DNA from: RUG721 sp040307385
Lineage (GTDB): Bacteria > Actinomycetota > Coriobacteriia > Coriobacteriales > Atopobiaceae
DNA: 23,924 bases
Direction of reading: 5' to 3'
NCBI GenBank assembly: GCA_040307385.1
Contig: JAWRJQ010000062.1
Span: 1 to 23,924, forward strand
A program made the position numbers and the translations under genes. Below, in pieces: positions 1 to 14,111 of the stretch. The notes beneath the pieces are model-generated. The model searched no databases and had not been told where the DNA came from. It saw only the letters and a program-made list of their open reading frames with translations. Positions within the stretch are counted from its first letter, which is position 1, and each line of letters opens with the position of its first letter.

Positions 1-9
1 GCGCGCGGT

Positions 10-4434
<4,425 letters not shown>

Positions 4435-4438
4435 GTTG

Positions 4439-7957
<3,519 letters not shown>

Positions 7958-8008
7958 CTGACTTTTCCTCCTTAAACAGGCAAAATGGTGGAATTATCGC
8001 AAAGTATG

Positions 8009-8037
8009 ATTTTAGACGAGCATCTACCGTCCATCAA
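8009..8037 (-). promoter_or_regulatory. Predicted sigma-70-type promoter for rpoBC
   Basis: On the minus strand, TTGATG (8032-8037) and TAAAAT (8009-8014) are separated by exactly 17 nt. Transcription would start near 8002, leaving a leader of about 45 nt to the rpoB GTG. It lies beyond the rplL terminator, so rpoBC can be transcribed independently of rplJL. Confidence 0.7.
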
Positions 8038-8180
8038 GAATAGCCTTGACTTTTTTTGAGCCATCCAGTAGATTTCTATATTTACGCAGGTTATGTACCC
8101 ACCTTGTTTTCAACCCCTCGTGCACAATTATGGAGAATCTATGAAGGTGCTGTTCAGCACCGTTGCATGCTGTTCCACCC

Positions 8181-8229
8181 CCCCCACTCGGGGAGTATCC
8201 CCCAATGGGGGAGTATCCCCGAGTGGGGG
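8181..8229. repeat. Triple GC-rich palindromic repeat between rplL and rpoB
   Basis: Two 13-bp arms (8181-8193 and 8217-8229) are perfect reverse complements. Between them, two AGTAT pentamers flank a third C5-AAT-G5 hairpin (8199-8211). Seen another way, it is three consecutive C4-5/G4-5 mini-hairpins spaced about 18 bp apart and joined by AGTAT. It lies just past the rplL terminator and about 145 bp upstream of the rpoB promoter. The remainder of the 338-bp rplL-rpoB gap shows no gene. Function unknown. Confidence 0.85.
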
Positions 8230-8242
8230 ATGGACGCGGGGG

Positions 8243-8272
8243 ACAAAAGAGGCCGGGACGAATCCCGGCCTC
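8243..8272 (-). terminator. Rho-independent terminator of rplJL
   Basis: A perfect 10-bp stem (8249-8258 with 8263-8272) has a UUCG tetraloop in the minus-strand transcript and is followed by UUUUGU. It begins 24 bp after the rplL stop and separates rplJL from rpoBC. Confidence 0.9.
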
Positions 8273-8296
8273 CGGATACCGTAGTCGCGCGCGAGA

Positions 8297-8680
8297 CTAC
8301 TTGAGGGTGACGGCGGCGCCGGCCTCCTCGAGCTGCTTCTTGGCTGCCTCGGCGTCGTCCTTCTTGGCACCCTCGAGAACCGCCTTGGGAGCGCCCTCGA
8401 CGAGCTCCTTGGCCTCCTTGAGGCCGAGGCTGGTAAGGGAGCGGACGACCTTGATGACGGCGATCTTGTTCTCGCCGAAGCCGTCGAGAACGACATCGAA
8501 GTTGGTCTTCTCCTCCGCCTGCTCGGCAGCGGCGGGAGCTGCGGGGGCAGCGGCCACGGCGGCGGGGGCGGCGGCGGAGACGCCGAAGGTCTCCTCGATG
8601 GACTTGACGAGCTCGGAGGCCTCGAGGAGGGTCATCTCCTTGAGGGCGTCGACGATCTCAGCAGCGGTAAGTTTAGCCAT
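8297..8680 (-). CDS. rplL: 50S ribosomal protein L7/L12
   Basis: Acidic stalk protein that forms dimers on L10 and recruits translational GTPases to the ribosome. It is 127 aa from the ATG at 8680, which gives the standard MAKLTAAEIVDAL start and has an AGGAA-type ribosome site; the frame open to 8716 adds non-conserved residues. Residues 1-35 are the dimerisation domain, about 36-60 an Ala/Pro-rich hinge, and the rest the globular factor-binding domain with the GLKEAKELVE helix. It ends in TAG. It lies downstream of rplJ across about 100 bp that can form two hairpins, and the UUCG-loop terminator follows. Confidence 0.97.
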   Translation of the reverse strand: MAKLTAAEIVDALKEMTLLEASELVKSIEETFGVSAAAPAAVAAAPAAPAAAEQAEEKTNFDVVLDGFGENKIAVIKVVRSLTSLGLKEAKELVEGAPKAVLEGAKKDDAEAAKKQLEEAGAAVTLK

Positions 8681-8734
8681 GTTCCTGTTCCTTTCGGTCC
8701 CATGCGCGTGTGGCATGGATGGTTACGTGTTCGC

Positions 8735-8773
8735 GGGGCGTGCGCCCCTGGGGATGCGGCACGGCGCGCCGCA
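8735..8773 (-). other. Two intercistronic hairpins between rplJ and rplL
   Basis: TGCGGC/GCCGCA (8755-8760 with 8768-8773) and GGGGC/GCCCC (8735-8739 with 8744-8748) can form successive hairpins in the rplJ-rplL mRNA. No U-tract follows either, so they look like processing or stability elements rather than terminators. They could help raise rplL expression relative to rplJ, since the stalk needs several L12 copies per L10. Confidence 0.5.
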
Positions 8774-8781
8774 CGGTGCTG

Positions 8782-9303
8782 CTATGCAGCGTCTTGCTGC
8801 GCGGAGACAGCGTTGATGGAGCGGGCGAGACCGGAGGGGATCTCGTTCACGCTCACGGCGATGCCGCGCGCGAAACCGCTGATCAGGCCGGCGATCTGAC
8901 CCATGAGCTGGTCGCGGTTGGGCAGGCTGGCGTAGGCCTTGACCTCCTCGGCTCCGATGGCCTTGCCGTCGGCGATGCCGCCGAGAATCTGCATCTTCTT
9001 GAGCTTCTCGGTTGCGGTCTTGATGGTCTTGGCCGCCTCGACGGGATCGCTCTCGAAGAAGATGTAGGCGCAGGTTCCCTCGAGGATGTCGTCGAGCTCG
9101 GGGAGGTTCTTCTCCTTGAGCGCGATCTTGACGATGTTGTTCTTGTAGACCTTCATGTTGGCGCCCACCGAGCGGAGGCTGCGGCGGAACTCCTGGGTCT
9201 CCTTGACGGTGAGGCCTCGGTAGTCTACGACGAACACGCCCTGGGAGCCGTCGATCGAGCTGTTGACCTTATCGAGCATCTCGTACTTGGACTGAGCTGG
9301 CAT
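8782..9303 (-). CDS. rplJ: 50S ribosomal protein L10
   Basis: Base of the ribosomal stalk: it binds 23S rRNA and L11 through its N-terminal domain and L12 dimers through its C-terminal helix. The 173 aa start at the ATG at 9303, preceded by GGAGGTG at good spacing. The longer open frame to 9396 runs through the attenuator hairpin and is not expected to be translated. Typical L10 features are FVVDYRGLTVKE near the start and the helix with GLISGFARGIAVSVNEI near the C-terminus. It ends in TAG. Upstream is a 270-bp leader with promoter, L10-binding RNA and attenuator, so the gene is probably feedback-regulated by its own product. Confidence 0.97.
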   Translation of the reverse strand: MPAQSKYEMLDKVNSSIDGSQGVFVVDYRGLTVKETQEFRRSLRSVGANMKVYKNNIVKIALKEKNLPELDDILEGTCAYIFFESDPVEAAKTIKTATEKLKKMQILGGIADGKAIGAEEVKAYASLPNRDQLMGQIAGLISGFARGIAVSVNEIPSGLARSINAVSAQQDAA

Positions 9304-9368
9304 GTGTACACCTCCTTCATATGAAACTCGGGCACGCAACCGCCGACGCGGGCGGGCCTTCGCATCAT

Positions 9369-9405
9369 AGAAAAGGCCCCGCTTGTGGCGTGCCAAAGCG
9401 GGGCC
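9369..9405 (-). terminator. Attenuator terminator in the rplJ leader
   Basis: A 10-bp perfect stem (9375-9384 with 9396-9405), extended by an inner TGG/CCA pairing, is followed on the minus strand by TTTTCT. It lies 66 bp before the rplJ start and after the L10-binding segment, which is the expected place for L10-controlled termination. Confidence 0.88.
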
Positions 9406-9490
9406 CTCGAAAATGCAGGATCTTCAAGGCCACCTCGGCAGGCGGGATGCTCCCTTTAAGCCCCGTGCGGGGCACCGGCTGTCTTTGGCA
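9369..9490 (-). ncRNA. Ribosomal protein L10 leader (autoregulatory RNA)
   Basis: The minus-strand RNA upstream of rplJ contains the L10-leader signature: AAGACAGC(C)GGTG (around 9475-9488), then GGGGCTTAAAGGG, then CCTGCCGAGGTGG (9430-9442). In known L10 leaders these segments form the kink-turn element bound by the L10-L12 complex, and binding promotes the downstream attenuator. That attenuator is present at 9369-9405. Assignment rests on remembered consensus and position. Confidence 0.85.
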
Positions 9491-9517
9491 GCGGTCGTGC
9501 TGGTGAAACGAACACTC

Positions 9518-9546
9518 ATTGTGGCACTGCGCGCAACCTACGTCAA
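9518..9546 (-). promoter_or_regulatory. Predicted promoter for rplJL
   Basis: TTGACG (9541-9546) and CACAAT (9518-9523) are 17 nt apart on the minus strand, just after the rplA stop and before the L10 leader. The -10 box matches consensus at 4 of 6 positions. Confidence 0.6.
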
Positions 9547-9571
9547 GCGCAGCGCCGCAGATGGATAGAGC

Positions 9572-10279
9572 TTAATCTTCCATGAACGCGCGGGTGCGCA
9601 GCGGATCGATCTTGATGCCGGGACCCATGGTGGTGGACACGGCGACGCTCTTGACGTAGCGGCCCTTAGCGGTTGAGGGCTTCACGCGGAGCAGCTCGGT
9701 GAGCAGGGCGCCGTAGTTCTCGACGAGCTGCTCGACGGGGAACGATGCCTTGCCCACGGGCACATGGCAGATGCCGTAACGGTCGGCGCGGTACTCAACG
9801 CGACCTGCCTTGAGTTCGCCGACCATCTTGGTGACGTCCATGGTGACGGTGCCGAGCTTGGGGTTGGGCATGAGGCCGCGCGGTCCGAGGATGCGGCCGA
9901 TCTTGCCGACCTTGCCCATCATGTTGGGCGTGGCGACGGCGGCGTCGAAATCGATGTTGCCCTTCTGGATCTCCTCGATGAGCTCATCGGAGCCGACGAC
10001 ATCGGCGCCGGCGGCCTCGGCCTCGCGGGCCTTCTCGCCCTCCGCGAACACCGCGACGCGGACGGTCTTGCCCGTGCCGTAGGGCAGGGAGATGGACCCG
10101 CGGACGTTCTGGTCGGCCTTGCGCGTATCGACGCCCAAGCGGATGGAGACCTCGACGGTCTCATCGAAGTTGGCCGTGGCGATCTCCTTGGCAAGCGTCA
10201 TGGCAGCCTTGGGGCTGTAGAGCTTGGCGCGATCGATCTGCTTGGCGTGCTCGTTGTACTTCTTTCCGTGCTTCGGCAT
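9572..10279 (-). CDS. rplA: 50S ribosomal protein L1
   Basis: L1-stalk protein that binds 23S rRNA helices 76-78 and helps release E-site tRNA; in many bacteria it also represses its own operon. Length is 235 aa, typical for the family. The ATG at 10279 has AAGGAGG 5 nt upstream. Recognisable segments are the KHGKKY start, the VGSDELIEEIQKG stretch, the GRILGPRGLMPNPKLGTVT signature near mid-protein and the G(K)ASFPVEQLVEN region. It ends in TAA and follows rplK by about 90 bp, in the usual rplK-rplA order. Confidence 0.97.
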   Translation of the reverse strand: MPKHGKKYNEHAKQIDRAKLYSPKAAMTLAKEIATANFDETVEVSIRLGVDTRKADQNVRGSISLPYGTGKTVRVAVFAEGEKAREAEAAGADVVGSDELIEEIQKGNIDFDAAVATPNMMGKVGKIGRILGPRGLMPNPKLGTVTMDVTKMVGELKAGRVEYRADRYGICHVPVGKASFPVEQLVENYGALLTELLRVKPSTAKGRYVKSVAVSTTMGPGIKIDPLRTRAFMED

Positions 10280-10299
10280 AACGACCTCCTTGGTCTCAT

Positions 10300-10327
10300 G
10301 TGGTTAGCGGGCGATGCGCCCTCCCAC
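10300..10327 (-). promoter_or_regulatory. Small hairpin with asymmetric internal loop before rplA (possible L1 site)
   Basis: In the rplK-rplA gap, GUGG/CCAC encloses GGGCG/CGCCC with a 3-nt loop, leaving an asymmetric 2x5 internal loop. L1 is known to bind stem-loops with asymmetric internal loops in its own mRNA. This shape and position would fit, but I have not matched it to a specific consensus. Confidence 0.3.
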
Positions 10328-10370
10328 GCTTCCGTCTCCCCTGCCGGAGGGGTTGCAACTTGTGCCGAGG

Positions 10371-10802
10371 CTAATCCTCGACGATGGTGACGCCCATGGA
10401 GCGGGCGGTGCCGGCTACGACGGCCTTGGCGGCATCGATGTCGTTGGCGTTAAGGTCGGGCATCTTCATCTCGGCGATGCGGGTGAGCTGCTCCTGGGTG
10501 AGCTTGCCCACCTTGTCGCGCTGGGGAACGCCCGAACCGTGCTCGATGCCGAGCTCCTTCTTGATGAGCTGGGCGGCGGGAGGCGTCTTGCAGATGAAGT
10601 CGAACGAACGGTCTTCGTACACCGTGATCTCGACGGGGATGATGTAGCCGGCCTTGTCCTGCGTGGCGGCGTTGAAGGCCTGGCAGAACTGCATGATGTT
10701 GACCTGTGCGGCACCGAGTGCAGGGCCGACGGGAGGCGCGGGGTTGGCCGCACCGGCGGGAATTTGGAGCTTGAGAACGCGCGTGACCTTTTTCTTGGCC
10801 AT
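10371..10802 (-). CDS. rplK: 50S ribosomal protein L11
   Basis: Component of the GTPase-associated centre; it binds 23S rRNA helices 43-44 and is needed for factor function and the stringent response. It is 143 aa and full length. The ATG at 10802 has AGGAGG 6 nt upstream. The N-terminal proline-rich segment (IPAGAANPAPPVGPALG) is intact, including the prolines tied to thiostrepton binding in other species. The C-terminal RNA-binding domain carries AKAVVAGTARSMGV. The stop is TAG. It lies between nusG and rplA and may share a transcript with both. Confidence 0.98.
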   Translation of the reverse strand: MAKKKVTRVLKLQIPAGAANPAPPVGPALGAAQVNIMQFCQAFNAATQDKAGYIIPVEITVYEDRSFDFICKTPPAAQLIKKELGIEHGSGVPQRDKVGKLTQEQLTRIAEMKMPDLNANDIDAAKAVVAGTARSMGVTIVED

Positions 10803-10829
10803 GTCGAACCTCCTGAATACAACCTTGCC

Positions 10830-10858
10830 TTACTATCCTAGTCCGACCCGAGAAGCAA
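10830..10858 (-). promoter_or_regulatory. Possible weak promoter for rplKA
   Basis: TTGCTT (10853-10858) and TAGTAA (10830-10835) are separated by 17 nt in the nusG-rplK gap. Both boxes are imperfect and no terminator precedes them, so readthrough from secE-nusG is equally likely. Confidence 0.35.
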
Positions 10859-10887
10859 TCCTCACCGATTACGGGCCGTCGTGTGCG

Positions 10888-11427
10888 CTATCCGATGAGC
10901 GAGATCTGGTCGAGCGTGAGCTCCACCGGAGTCTCGCGGCCGAAGATCGTGAGCATGACCCTGACCTTGCCTGTTTCGGCGTTGACCTCCGATACGGTGC
11001 CGTCGAAATCGGCCAAAGGACCCGAGAGCACGCGGACGGATTGACCGACCTCGATGTTGGTGGCGGTGCGCTTGGGCAGCTGCCCCGTTTTGGAGCTGCG
11101 GCGCATGATCTTCTCGTACTCGTCGCGACGCAGGGGCGTGGGCTTGCCGTCGATGCCGACGAAGCCGGTCACGCCGGGCGTGTTGCGGACGACGGCCCAG
11201 ATGTTGTCGTCGATCTCCATGCGCACGAGCACGTAGCCCGGAAAGACCTTGGCCTCCTTGGTCTTGCGCTCACCGCCGTCTTTGACCTCGGTGACCTCTT
11301 CGGTGGGGATCTGGATGTCGACGACGGAATCTTCGAGGCCGTACGCCTCGATGCGGTGCTCGAGATCGACCTTGACCTTGTTCTCGTAGCCCGAATAGGT
11401 GTGGATGACGTACCAGCGCTTTGCCAT
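10888..11427 (-). CDS. nusG: Transcription termination/antitermination factor NusG
   Basis: Universal elongation factor that bridges the clamp and lobe of RNA polymerase and can couple it to ribosomes or Rho. The 179 aa hold an N-terminal NGN domain (about 1-115, with WYVIHTYSGYENKV and FPGYVLVRM) and a C-terminal KOW domain (about 125-179, with VGQSVRVLSGPLADFDGTV). No large insertion is present. It starts 2 bp after the secE TAG with only a weak ribosome site, which suggests translational coupling to secE. It ends in TAG. Confidence 0.97.
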   Translation of the reverse strand: MAKRWYVIHTYSGYENKVKVDLEHRIEAYGLEDSVVDIQIPTEEVTEVKDGGERKTKEAKVFPGYVLVRMEIDDNIWAVVRNTPGVTGFVGIDGKPTPLRRDEYEKIMRRSSKTGQLPKRTATNIEVGQSVRVLSGPLADFDGTVSEVNAETGKVRVMLTIFGRETPVELTLDQISLIG

Positions 11428-11429
11428 GA

Positions 11430-11798
11430 CTAGCCTCTCAATCCCGTGAAGCCGATGAGAAGCGCCACGATGCCGGTGTCGACCGCCCAGATGGCAACGC
11501 CGAAGAAGGCGAGCATGATGAGAACGGCGACCGTGTAGCTGTTGCGCTCCTCGCGACCGGGCCAGGTCACGCGCTTGAGCTCGGTGCGGACATCCAGCAG
11601 GTAGTTCTTGGTGCGGCCGAAGAAACCGACCTTCTTGGGCGCTGCGGGCCGTGCGGCATCCTTGGATGCCTCGGCCTTGGCAAGAGCCGACTCCACGTCG
11701 CGTGCGGCGCCGGCGGCAACCTGCGCCTCGGCCTTCTGGACACGCTCCTGTGCGCGTGCCTTGCGTGCACTTCTTTTGTTGCGCTCCTTATTGGCCAT
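11430..11798 (-). CDS. secE: Preprotein translocase subunit SecE
   Basis: Small membrane subunit that clamps the two halves of SecY in the SecYEG channel. It is 122 aa with a single C-terminal membrane segment (about 88-115), as in the minimal single-span form. The conserved cytoplasmic motif RTELKRVTWPGREE (71-84) precedes the membrane segment. Residues 1-55 are an unusually long, Arg/Lys/Ala-rich, probably disordered or helical extension. The ATG at 11798 has AAGGA upstream. It ends in TAG, 2 bp before nusG, the classical pair. The SecA partner is encoded in the same window. Confidence 0.95.
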   Translation of the reverse strand: MANKERNKRSARKARAQERVQKAEAQVAAGAARDVESALAKAEASKDAARPAAPKKVGFFGRTKNYLLDVRTELKRVTWPGREERNSYTVAVLIMLAFFGVAIWAVDTGIVALLIGFTGLRG

Positions 11799-11834
11799 GC
11801 CGTTTCCTTCGAACGTACCTCATAGGTGGACTAA

Positions 11835-11868
11835 CACCGGCCTTCTCAGCGAGCTGAGGAGGCCGGTG
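11835..11868 (-). other. Long hairpin between tRNA-Trp and secE
   Basis: A 34-nt imperfect palindrome: CACCGGCCT pairs with AGGCCGGTG, then, after one wobble position, CTCA pairs with TGAG. The minus-strand RNA lacks a U-tract after it (UGUUAGUCC), so termination of the tRNA transcript is doubtful. On the plus strand it is followed by GGTTTT, but no plus-strand gene exists here. It may mark 3' processing of tRNA-Trp or protect the secE mRNA. Confidence 0.6.
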
Positions 11869-11876
11869 GTTTTGAC

Positions 11877-11952
11877 TGGCACGCCGGGAAGGACTCGAAC
11901 CCTCAACCAACGGTTTTGGAGACCGCCGCTCTACCAATTGAACTACCGGCGT
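11877..11952 (-). tRNA. tRNA-Trp (anticodon CCA)
   Basis: A 76-nt cloverleaf on the minus strand. The acceptor stem ACGCCGG/CCGGCGT has discriminator G and an encoded CCA end. The anticodon loop CTCCAAA reads CCA, and the T loop is GTTCGAG. It lies between rpmG and secE, a position known from other bacteria. Confidence 0.97.
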
Positions 11953-11974
11953 GTGAGCGAAAGACCCTTCTCGT

Positions 11975-12124
11975 TTAGCGGGTCTCTCTGTGAAGCGTGT
12001 GCTTCTTGCACCACGGGCAATACTTCTTCAACTCCATACGATCGGGGTTGTTCTGCTTGTTCTTGTCCGTCGTGTAGTTGCGACGCTTGCATTCCGTGCA
12101 TGCAAGAGTGACCATTGTACGCAT
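11975..12124 (-). CDS. rpmG: 50S ribosomal protein L33
   Basis: A 49-aa basic protein of the large subunit. It starts at the ATG at 12124 with AGGAGG 5 nt upstream and ends in TAA. It keeps two CxxC pairs (C9/C12 and C36/C39), so it is the zinc-binding (C+) form. The motifs CTECKRRNY and RMELKKYCPWC are typical L33. Translation in the other frame over the same bases gives a 68-codon open frame with no resemblance to a protein. It is the first gene of the unit that continues through tRNA-Trp to secE and nusG. Confidence 0.97.
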   Translation of the reverse strand: MRTMVTLACTECKRRNYTTDKNKQNNPDRMELKKYCPWCKKHTLHRETR

Positions 12125-12174
12125 GAAATCCTCCTAGACTGAGCCACATCGCTGTCGATATGGCGCAAATGAAG

Positions 12175-12204
12175 ATGGTACCCTCAAGTGCCCCATTTTG
12201 TCAA
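12175..12204 (-). promoter_or_regulatory. Predicted promoter for rpmG-tRNA-Trp-secE-nusG
   Basis: A perfect TTGACA (12199-12204) and TACCAT (12175-12180) are 18 nt apart on the minus strand, downstream of the tuf terminator and about 45 bp upstream of the rpmG start. Confidence 0.7.
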
Positions 12205-12251
12205 CTGGGGATTTCGACGATGCGTGCTCGCACACTATAAGCCGGACAAGA

Positions 12252-12282
12252 GCAAAAGACCCGGCGCGCTGTGCGCCGGGTC
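12252..12282 (-). terminator. Rho-independent terminator of the tRNA-tuf unit
   Basis: A perfect 10-bp GC-rich stem (12258-12267 with 12273-12282) with a 5-nt loop is followed on the minus strand by TTTTGCTCTT. It starts 22 bp after the tuf stop. Confidence 0.9.
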
Positions 12283-12304
12283 GAAGATACGAGACGAGGA
12301 TGGA

Positions 12305-13513
12305 CTAGTCCTCGATGGTGGAAACGCGGCCGTCGCCGACGGTGTGGCCGCCCTCGCGGATAGCGAACTTCAGGCCCTGCTCCATGGCGATGGGGTGGAT
12401 GAGCTCGCAGACAACCGTGATGTGGTCGCCGGGCATAGCCATCTCGACCGGGGAGCCGCTCTGATCGCGGAGCTCCTGGATGTCGCCGGTGACGTCGGTG
12501 GTGCGGAAGTAGAACTGGGGACGATAGCCGCTGAAGAACGGGGTGTGGCGGCCGCCCTCCTCCTTGGTGAGAACGTAGATCTCACCGGTGAACTTGCAGT
12601 GCGGGGTGACGGAGCCGGGCTTGCAGATGACCTGGCCGCGCTCGATGTCCTCGCGCTTGATGCCGCGAAGCAGGATGCCCACGTTGTCGCCGGCCTCGCA
12701 GAAGTCCATGGACTTGCGGAACATCTCGATGCCGGTGGCGACGGACTTCTGGGACTCGCGGATGCCGACGATCTCGACGGGCTCGTTGAGGTTGAGCTGA
12801 CCGCGCTCCACACGGCCGGTGGCGACGGTGCCGCGGCCGGAGATGGTCATGGTGTCCTCGATGGCCATCAGGAACGGCTTCTCGTTGTCACGGGCGGGCG
12901 TGGGGATGTAGGTGTCGACCTGGTGCATGAGCTCGAGGATGGCGTCCCTCCACTTGCCCTGATCGCCCTCGAGGGCCTGCAGCGCGGAGCCGCGGATGAT
13001 GGGCAGGTCGTCGCCGGGGAAGTCGTACTCGGAGAGCAGGTCGCGGGTTTCCATCTCGACGAGGTCGATGAGCTCGTCGTCGTCGACCATGTCGCACTTG
13101 TTGAGGAAGACGATGATGTAGGGAACGCCGACCTGACGGGCGAGCAGGATGTGCTCGCGGGTCTGGGCCATGGGGCCGTCGGTGGCGGCGATGACCAGGA
13201 TCGCGCCGTCCATCTGGGCGGCACCGGAGATCATGTTCTTGATGTAGTCGGCGTGGCCGGGGCAGTCGACGTGAGCGTAGTGGCGCTCGGCGGTCTCGTA
13301 CTCGACGTGGGCGACGGAGATGGTGATGCCGCGCTGACGCTCCTCGGGAGCCTTGTCGATCTGATCGAATGCGGTGAAGTCGGCCTTGCAGCCCTCGGTC
13401 TCGGAGAGAACCCTGGTGATGGCAGCGGTAAGGGTGGTCTTGCCGTGGTCAACGTGGCCGATGGTACCGATGTTTACGTGCGGCTTGGAACGATCGAACT
13501 TTTCCTTTGCCAT
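12305..13513 (-). CDS. tuf: Translation elongation factor Tu
   Basis: GTPase that delivers aminoacyl-tRNA to the ribosome. It is 402 aa and full length. The ATG at 13513 has AAGGAGG 5 nt upstream. Nucleotide-binding motifs are intact: GHVDHGKT (19-26), DCPGH (83-87, catalytic His87), NKCD (138-141) and the SAL guanine-loop motif near 176. The domain 1 region targeted by kirromycin (QTREHILLARQVG) looks wild type. Domains 2 and 3 are complete, with GRGTVATGRVERG and GYRPQFYFRTTDVTG. It ends in TAG. It is the last gene of a unit headed by three tRNAs, the same arrangement as E. coli tufB. Confidence 0.98.
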   Translation of the reverse strand: MAKEKFDRSKPHVNIGTIGHVDHGKTTLTAAITRVLSETEGCKADFTAFDQIDKAPEERQRGITISVAHVEYETAERHYAHVDCPGHADYIKNMISGAAQMDGAILVIAATDGPMAQTREHILLARQVGVPYIIVFLNKCDMVDDDELIDLVEMETRDLLSEYDFPGDDLPIIRGSALQALEGDQGKWRDAILELMHQVDTYIPTPARDNEKPFLMAIEDTMTISGRGTVATGRVERGQLNLNEPVEIVGIRESQKSVATGIEMFRKSMDFCEAGDNVGILLRGIKREDIERGQVICKPGSVTPHCKFTGEIYVLTKEEGGRHTPFFSGYRPQFYFRTTDVTGDIQELRDQSGSPVEMAMPGDHITVVCELIHPIAMEQGLKFAIREGGHTVGDGRVSTIED

Positions 13514-13575
13514 TACTTCCTCCTTCTTGGAACTCCCCCTGCGGGCGTTGCCAACTCATGCCTCGATTATGTTGA

Positions 13576-13603
13576 ACAGCCCTTGGGAGGACCCTCGGGC
13601 TGT
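13576..13603 (-). other. Hairpin between tRNA-Met and tuf
   Basis: ACAGCCC and GGGCTGT (7-bp perfect arms, 14-nt loop that can itself pair GGG with CCC) lie between the tRNA-Met 3' end and the tuf ribosome site. No U-tract follows. It is probably a processing or 5'-end stability structure created when the tRNAs are cut out of the tuf transcript. Confidence 0.45.
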
Positions 13604-13611
13604 GCAAGCGC

Positions 13612-13688
13612 TGGTACCGGTGACTGGATTCGAACCAGTGGCAACACGGGTATGAACCGTGCGCTCTGACCAACTGAGCTACACCGGC
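13612..13688 (-). tRNA. tRNA-Met (anticodon CAT)
   Basis: A 77-nt cloverleaf on the minus strand. The anticodon loop TTCATAC lies in the stem CACGG/CCGTG, with a T arm around GTTCGAA and an encoded CCA. The first acceptor pair is G-U and the D arm (GCTCAGTTGG) is of elongator type, so it is not an initiator. A CAT anticodon could also be the Ile tRNA modified to lysidine; elongator Met is preferred but not proven. Confidence 0.9.
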
Positions 13689-13709
13689 ACATGGGTGCCA
13701 TGCTTGAAA

Positions 13710-13785
13710 TGGAGCCCGCGACCAGACTTGAACTGGTGGCCTCCTCGTTACCAACGAGGTGCTCTACCGACTGAGCTACACGGGC
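13710..13785 (-). tRNA. tRNA-Thr (anticodon GGT)
   Basis: A 76-nt cloverleaf on the minus strand. The anticodon loop TTGGTAA lies in the stem CCTCG/CGAGG and reads GGT. The acceptor GCCCGTG pairs with CGCGGGC (with one wobble) and CCA is encoded. It sits 3 bp after tRNA-Tyr, so both are cut from one precursor. Confidence 0.96.
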
Positions 13786-13788
13786 GGA

Positions 13789-13872
13789 TGGTGGGGATGC
13801 CTGGACTCGAACCAGGGAACCCAGAGGGAGCGGATTTACAGTCCGCCGCAGTTGCCGCTGTGCCACATCCCC
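13789..13872 (-). tRNA. tRNA-Tyr (anticodon GTA)
   Basis: An 84-nt class II tRNA with a long variable arm. The anticodon loop CTGTAAA reads GTA. The acceptor GGGGATG/CATCCCC has discriminator A and an encoded CCA. It is the first gene after the strong promoter at 13923-13951. Confidence 0.96.
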
Positions 13873-13922
13873 ATATGCCGCTTTCAAGCAACTTCACGAG
13901 ATGCATCTCATAAAGCAAAAGC

Positions 13923-13951
13923 ATGTTATGCCGAAGAGATGATCTTGTCAA
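13923..13951 (-). promoter_or_regulatory. Strong promoter for the tRNA-Tyr/Thr/Met-tuf unit
   Basis: A perfect TTGACA (13946-13951) and TAACAT (13923-13928) are exactly 17 nt apart on the minus strand. Transcription would start about 45 nt before tRNA-Tyr. The rest of the gap up to the tal terminator shows no gene. Confidence 0.8.
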
Positions 13952-14062
13952 CACATACCACCCACCCGGGCGTATCTTATCCATAAAACCATCGGAACGC
14001 ATCTGCTCGGAACGTGGCTTCCGTTTGGCCGGATACGGGGTTTGAGCTGGTCGGATAGGCAC

Positions 14063-14089
14063 AAAAAAGGCGCCCCGTGACGAGGCGCC
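14063..14089 (-). terminator. Rho-independent terminator after tal
   Basis: GGCGCC arms (14069-14074 and 14084-14089), extended inward by wobble-containing pairs (UCG with CGG), are followed on the minus strand by TTTTTTGTGCC. It lies 22 bp after the tal stop and ends the secA-side unit. Confidence 0.9.
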
Positions 14090-14111
14090 CTGCCGTGCAT
14101 GCGGATGCGGA

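Noticed and set aside
9304..9396. N-terminal extension of rplJ to 9396
   Set aside because: It would be translated through the attenuator stem, lacks a ribosome site and is not part of L10. The ATG at 9303 has a good GGAGGTG.
11943..12149. A 68-codon frame on the minus strand over rpmG
   Set aside because: It is out of frame with L33 and runs into tRNA-Trp. The 49-aa L33 frame has both CxxC motifs and a ribosome site.
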